This document shows, piece by piece, positions 6,076 to 9,846 of a DNA stretch of 9,846 nt (within the stretch, counting starts at the first letter, position 1; the number at the start of each line of letters is the position of its first letter). The stretch spans positions 1 through 9,846 of the forward strand of contig JAUVKO010000062.1 in the NCBI GenBank assembly GCA_030596225.1. Reading direction: 5' to 3'. Under the pieces are notes generated by a model. It saw only the letters and a list, made by a program, of their open reading frames with translations. It was not told the DNA's origin and did no database searches. This stretch comes from Fidelibacterota bacterium (GTDB lineage: Bacteria; Fidelibacterota; UBA8477; JABMPR01). The translations under genes were made by a program, and so were the position numbers.

Positions 6076-9000
6076 CTATTTAATAACGCTGAATCGTCCA
6101 ATATGGGTACCAACATCCGGTGCATCCACATGATAGAAATATATACCGAATGAAATCTCACTCCCTTCACTGGAAAGCAGATCCCAGGCTTCCATGCCAT
6201 TATCTGCAGCCGACTGATGCTCGATCGTATCCACCAGATGGCCATTCAAGGTATAGATCCTGATGGTGCAAATGCTGGGCAGATTAAAGAAATGGATCTT
6301 ACGCTCGCCTCGTCCAAACTTGAAGTAGTTTTGCGGTTCCCAGGATGCAGTCACTACGTAGGGATCCGGAACAACATAGATATCACTCAGTTCATCCGCT
6401 GCCAATGTCTTGCTTGAATCAGCACCAATAATGGAAAAGCGGTACTTTTCCCCATCCCGGAAGGGTTTTTTAGTCTTCAACCGATAGACATCGCCTGGCA
6501 TGGGGGGATCGATTGTGGATGCTAGGGTGTCAAGCGTGGGAAGGCCATCTACCCAAACAGTATCGATGGTATATTTCGATTGGAAACCTATCACCCATGA
6601 GGTCTGACGTCGGCCAACAGGGAAATCACTATTGGGAACTATAATAACCATATCGTCACTGTGTGTGTATGTCTCACTCGTATCGTGATCCCATAAAGCC
6701 CAGAGCGCGTCGACACTGTCGGTCAGGTTATAGATATGAACATTTACATAACGGGAAGCTAAGTTCAGAGTATTGTAGGTCTGTACTGTATCCTCACCCA
6801 GAAACGTAATTTCGTAATCCGCGGGCATGTTAAGATTCATCCGATATCCTCCCAAATTTTCCCAGTCCGGGTTCAGGCGGATACGGGTTATGAAATCTGA
6901 TTCCCCTACCGTCCAGCCACTATTTTCCACATCGACTACAATGTTGGTATCGTTGTAGAAATTGATGATACTGCCATTGAAAATAGGACTCTCTTCCCCC
7001 ATGATAACGACATCCATCGTATCCAGCACCAGCGTATCCTGAACCACATCTCTCAGAGTGTACTGCGGAATCGTTGCTGTGTGAAATTTCGTAGTTTCAT
7101 GGAACTCCAGTTCATAGGTCATCATCCCGCTGGGTACGTTATGTTTTTCAACAATATCTACACCAATACTGCCCGTGGCGGGACCTTCCTGGACAATGTC
7201 ATCATCTAATTGTGGTGGTGTGTAACCGGCAGCATAGGGCCGTGGGATAGCAATGCCGCAGTTCACATCCAGAAAAGTCACCCGTCCAAAGGCATCTGTT
7301 TTGATGATTGATGCACACAAACTGGGCGCAAGGCCTTCTGGAGGACCATCACCGTAGTTGACAAGTCCAAAATCATAGGCTACAACAGCATAGTAATAGG
7401 TCTGACCATTGAATACATCTGTGTCCGTCCAGGTATGCTTCAGACCGGTATTCTCACCCATGTTGAATTTCACACCGTATATGTCGATGGGATGAGGTCC
7501 TTCCCATTCATCATCCAGATCAAATTGAGCAACAGGTTTACGAAAGGTCAGGTTACCATATGAATCAGTAATGACCTTATCCTCAAGGAATTGAGCTTCA
7601 GTCGATTTATAGATGAGATATCCTTCGAAATCATAGGACTGTAAAAAGGGGTCGAAGGACTGTTCAGCAATATCATCCCATACCAGCGTCACTTGCCCAT
7701 CACCGGGATAGACAGAAACAGTTGGTTTCAGGGGTGGTTTCGAGAATCGGTAATCAGCATTGTAGATCTGTTGAACGGTGCGTTTATTTTTGAGAAGGTC
7801 ATCCCGATCTTCACCAAAAAGCAGGGCCATGGAATACCGTTCCGTTTGGCCTACTTTCAGTGGAAAGGTTCCAGAGGAAAAAAACATCCCCAGATTATTA
7901 GGCTGCAAAAGTTCATGTACCGGAACCAGAGAACGGGAGAACACCTTCCAATTCTGCTCATCATTGGTCAACTCATATTCATGGACAGGGAAGATCTCGA
8001 ACCCGGTTAAACCGATCTGGTCTGATTCATCAGGATCAGTTTCATTATAGTCAGGTTCACCATTGGTGGGTAGTCCATCACCCTCACCAGCATCCGGTGC
8101 AATATAGTGGATGTCATAGGGTCCCACGCCATCAGCACCCAGATCATCATTTAGGGGTTCATCATAGTCCCATTCACCATTAGCGTTCATATCGGTGAAT
8201 CCATCCCAATCACAGTCCTCATCGTTGGACCAGTGGGCTGTTGGTTCCCGGAGGAAAGTTTCCTTAAAGGCATCCCAGGCAGCGCCTTCAAAACCGTATG
8301 GGTAAGTACCGATCCAGATACCAGGACTTTCGCTGTAGCGTTTTTCATCAACAATCCCATCTCCGTCATTATCAACACCGTCGTCACTAATGCCCGGACT
8401 TTCCAGGAAGGCGTATCCGGCATAGCCCACAGGAGACCAGTTCCCCGGTGTACCATAACCATCAGTATCGTAGGCAAAGGCGATATCCAGCTCAGCGTCA
8501 TATTCACCAATATCGTCGGCACCATCCTCCACACCGCCAACACCCCAGTCGAGATACTGCGCATAGAACACATCGTCATACGCATGGGTGGATTCGTTGG
8601 TGATATTATAAAGCCAGAAAATACAGTCTTCTGCCAGAACGTGGCTCCACTGGAATCCGCGGGCTTTCACCCACAGGCCAAGTCCGCCACGGGTTGAATC
8701 CAGTTCATCGCACCAGTAGTTGTATTTCTCCACCTCCCGGTTAAACTCTTTATCCGGATCATCATCAAATACGAACACAGTTTCCAGATCAGCGTTGAAG
8801 ATTCCCTTTCCGAAATAACCATTCCAGTAACCATCCCATGAGTTTGGTTTGTCCGCCCAGGCATCTGGCCAAGAGATGGGTTCATTACTCACAGCAGGAA
8901 TTTTGTTCTCCTGGGGATCCATATTGAACCAGAAGGGTCTCGGCTCAAAACCCCAGGGAATATCCTCCGGTGATTTGTCTACGAATTCACGGTACTGGGT

Positions 9001-9306
9001 TTCCATGGGATGTACGATTTTACCATAACCATTCTCGATCTCTGCAGAAACAATGAGAGCAACCCCATCGCAATAGTGACGACCATAGCTGGGCCAGTTG
9101 CAGGATGGCTCATTGGGGTAATCAGTTACTTCACCATAATTCTTGTATTTCGTCAAGACCAGATTTCCATCCATGGTTCCAACGCGGCGGTAAAGTAGAT
9201 TCCCCCTGAACTCCTGGGGAGTCTGGGCCTTGAGATCCGCCAACATGGGCAGCATGAAACCTAGTAGTAGAATGAACATCATAAAGTGCATTAATCGGGT
9301 TTTCAT
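6076..9306 (-). CDS. Large exported protein with FN3 and T9SS/FlgD-like C-terminal domain, candidate surface partner of the TonB receptor
   Basis: The 1076-residue product starts with a signal peptide (about 1-28, a hydrophobic FILLLGFMLPML core and LKAQ cleavage region). Residues 30-300 form an unrecognised Trp/Tyr- and Asp-rich domain. Three acidic, calcium-loop-like stretches follow: DDGVDNDGDGIVDE at 308-321, 361-388, and 404-430. A fibronectin type III-like domain spans about 526-645 (KPTVSVYPGDGQVTLVW near its start, TYYYAVVAYD near its end). Beta-rich sequence follows, then a C-terminal domain from about 973 (DIYVVPDPYVV, IRIYTLNGHLVDTI, GIYFYHV, GRFSVIK) like T9SS sorting and FlgD-like domains. 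It overlaps the receptor gene as ATGA and uses a GGAGG site (9313-9317) inside that gene. The coupling suggests a fixed ratio and a shared task at the cell surface, taking the place of SusD. Binding or enzyme activity is unknown; no catalytic motif is recognised. Confidence 0.8.
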   Translation of the reverse strand: MKTRLMHFMMFILLLGFMLPMLADLKAQTPQEFRGNLLYRRVGTMDGNLVLTKYKNYGEVTDYPNEPSCNWPSYGRHYCDGVALIVSAEIENGYGKIVHPMETQYREFVDKSPEDIPWGFEPRPFWFNMDPQENKIPAVSNEPISWPDAWADKPNSWDGYWNGYFGKGIFNADLETVFVFDDDPDKEFNREVEKYNYWCDELDSTRGGLGLWVKARGFQWSHVLAEDCIFWLYNITNESTHAYDDVFYAQYLDWGVGGVEDGADDIGEYDAELDIAFAYDTDGYGTPGNWSPVGYAGYAFLESPGISDDGVDNDGDGIVDEKRYSESPGIWIGTYPYGFEGAAWDAFKETFLREPTAHWSNDEDCDWDGFTDMNANGEWDYDEPLNDDLGADGVGPYDIHYIAPDAGEGDGLPTNGEPDYNETDPDESDQIGLTGFEIFPVHEYELTNDEQNWKVFSRSLVPVHELLQPNNLGMFFSSGTFPLKVGQTERYSMALLFGEDRDDLLKNKRTVQQIYNADYRFSKPPLKPTVSVYPGDGQVTLVWDDIAEQSFDPFLQSYDFEGYLIYKSTEAQFLEDKVITDSYGNLTFRKPVAQFDLDDEWEGPHPIDIYGVKFNMGENTGLKHTWTDTDVFNGQTYYYAVVAYDFGLVNYGDGPPEGLAPSLCASIIKTDAFGRVTFLDVNCGIAIPRPYAAGYTPPQLDDDIVQEGPATGSIGVDIVEKHNVPSGMMTYELEFHETTKFHTATIPQYTLRDVVQDTLVLDTMDVVIMGEESPIFNGSIINFYNDTNIVVDVENSGWTVGESDFITRIRLNPDWENLGGYRMNLNMPADYEITFLGEDTVQTYNTLNLASRYVNVHIYNLTDSVDALWALWDHDTSETYTHSDDMVIIVPNSDFPVGRRQTSWVIGFQSKYTIDTVWVDGLPTLDTLASTIDPPMPGDVYRLKTKKPFRDGEKYRFSIIGADSSKTLAADELSDIYVVPDPYVVTASWEPQNYFKFGRGERKIHFFNLPSICTIRIYTLNGHLVDTIEHQSAADNGMEAWDLLSSEGSEISFGIYFYHVDAPDVGTHIGRFSVIK

Positions 9307-9846
9307 GATGGACCTCCAAATCCCAGTGCCATTCCGATAAGTATTTTGCGGGGTTCATAATAGAAATCCGGTCGGGTAAAAAATTCCTCCTGGGTCTTAA
9401 TGCCCCGGTAGGTCTGAAAATTCATATCATAGTCAAACTCAGCTGAACCGCTTGAGTCATATACATCCTTGGTGTTCTTGCGATCCAACAGATTGGTGAT
9501 CTTCAGGTATGGTGAAAGATTTAAACCCATAATTTTGACATCCTTGGCAATATTCAGATCGATGGTTAGAGTCATGGGTTCGCGTTCGCCATTGTAAATG
9601 CGATTGGAATAGCGGGCAGAGGATCTGGTATAGGGCAAACCACTACCCATTTTTCCGATAAGACTGATCCGGTACCCGTTCTGGGTTGTTGTCGCACTGA
9701 GGTTTAATGAGTGGGTTTGATCCCAGTCCAGAATGACCCGTTTTTTCTCGGATTCAATAGGCGGATCTACCTGTTGGCGGATCCACTCTTCATTAGGATC
9801 TGATGAATTTCCTGTAGCAGCCTGATAAGTATAATCGATTCCAAAA
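9303..9846 (-). CDS. TonB-dependent outer-membrane receptor, C-terminal fragment
   Basis: The reading frame is open from the right edge (first complete codon 9845-9843) to TGA at 9305-9303, giving the last 180 residues of a larger protein. It shows the closing strands of a TonB-dependent receptor barrel: LDWDQTHSLNL at 39-49, GSGLPYT at 67-73, a periplasm-side turn LKITNLLDRKN at 114-124 followed by a VYDSSG loop, and a last strand PRKILIGMALGF at 165-176. Such receptors import large ligands across the outer membrane using TonB-ExbBD energy. The plug, TonB box and any N-terminal extension lie outside the window. The end is GFGGPS rather than a terminal aromatic, so a few residues extend past the last strand. 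The sequence coding GGP carries the ribosome site of the next gene. Ligand is inferred from the neighbours as an oligosaccharide. Confidence 0.92.
   Translation of the reverse strand, partial: FGIDYTYQAATGNSSDPNEEWIRQQVDPPIESEKKRVILDWDQTHSLNLSATTTQNGYRISLIGKMGSGLPYTRSSARYSNRIYNGEREPMTLTIDLNIAKDVKIMGLNLSPYLKITNLLDRKNTKDVYDSSGSAEFDYDMNFQTYRGIKTQEEFFTRPDFYYEPRKILIGMALGFGGPS
9313..9317 (-). promoter_or_regulatory. Strong Shine-Dalgarno (GGAGG) inside the receptor gene
   Basis: GGAGG lies 6 nt before the ATG of the 1076-residue protein and is part of the last codons of the receptor. Together with the ATGA stop/start overlap (9303-9306) it fixes the start of the second gene and predicts translational coupling. 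Confidence 0.8.

Noticed and set aside
8233..8697. A 154-codon plus-strand frame antisense to the long exported protein
   Set aside because: It mirrors the Asp-rich coding region, whose GAT/GAC codons avoid stops on the other strand; no ribosome site or recognisable domain, and the opposite frame is clearly real.
6076..9306. The long exported protein as a SusD homologue or a glycoside hydrolase
   Set aside because: There is no lipobox Cys, no tetratricopeptide-like helical pattern of SusD, and no catalytic motif I could recognise; the predicted content is mostly beta and loops.
1..9846. CRISPR array, tRNA or rRNA genes, complete insertion sequence
   Set aside because: No regularly spaced direct repeats, no cloverleaf or rRNA-like segment and no transposase frame were seen; the space is filled by the listed genes.

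Overview
The window is one co-oriented cluster: every supported gene lies on the minus strand, so transcription runs from the right edge to the left edge. A TonB-dependent receptor, a very long exported protein ending in a T9SS/FlgD-like beta domain, and a PorV/PorQ-family protein together point to a Gram-negative bacterium of the FCB (Fibrobacterota-Chlorobiota-Bacteroidota) side. The style of the long protein (Asp-rich loops, one FN3 domain, a 'DIYVVPDPYVV...' C-terminal domain) recalls Neomarinimicrobiota, Calditrichota or KSB1-type genomes. The phylum is an inference and is not proven by the sequence. Base composition is moderate, with no obvious change between genes.

In transcription order the window holds: (1) 9846-9303, the last 180 residues of a TonB-dependent outer-membrane receptor; (2) 9306-6076, a 1076-residue exported protein joined to the receptor by an ATGA overlap; (3) a 100-bp gap that is mostly one 80-bp near-perfect palindrome; (4) 5975-4611, a lipoprotein of the SurA/PpiC type with a divergent parvulin domain; (5) 4581-3541, a PorV/PorQ-family outer-membrane beta-barrel; (6) 3527-2169, 2172-1297 and 1296-478, a substrate-binding lipoprotein and two permeases of a carbohydrate ABC importer, with no ATPase gene; (7) a 389-bp non-coding stretch (89-477) with a GC-rich mosaic block and a LacI-family-like operator; (8) 88-1, the first 29 codons of a probable GH130 glycoside phosphorylase or hydrolase.

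Read together, this looks like a glycan-utilisation locus covering uptake from the outer membrane to the cytoplasm. The receptor and its coupled exported partner would capture an oligosaccharide at the surface, the SurA-like lipoprotein and PorV-like barrel would help assemble or export the surface parts (or provide a second pore), the ABC importer would carry the sugar across the inner membrane, and the GH130 enzyme would split it. GH130 enzymes are known for beta-mannosides, so a beta-manno-oligosaccharide is the leading guess. No SusD-like gene is visible. The 1076-residue protein occupies the place that SusD holds in Bacteroidota loci, and this is the most interesting idea in the window.
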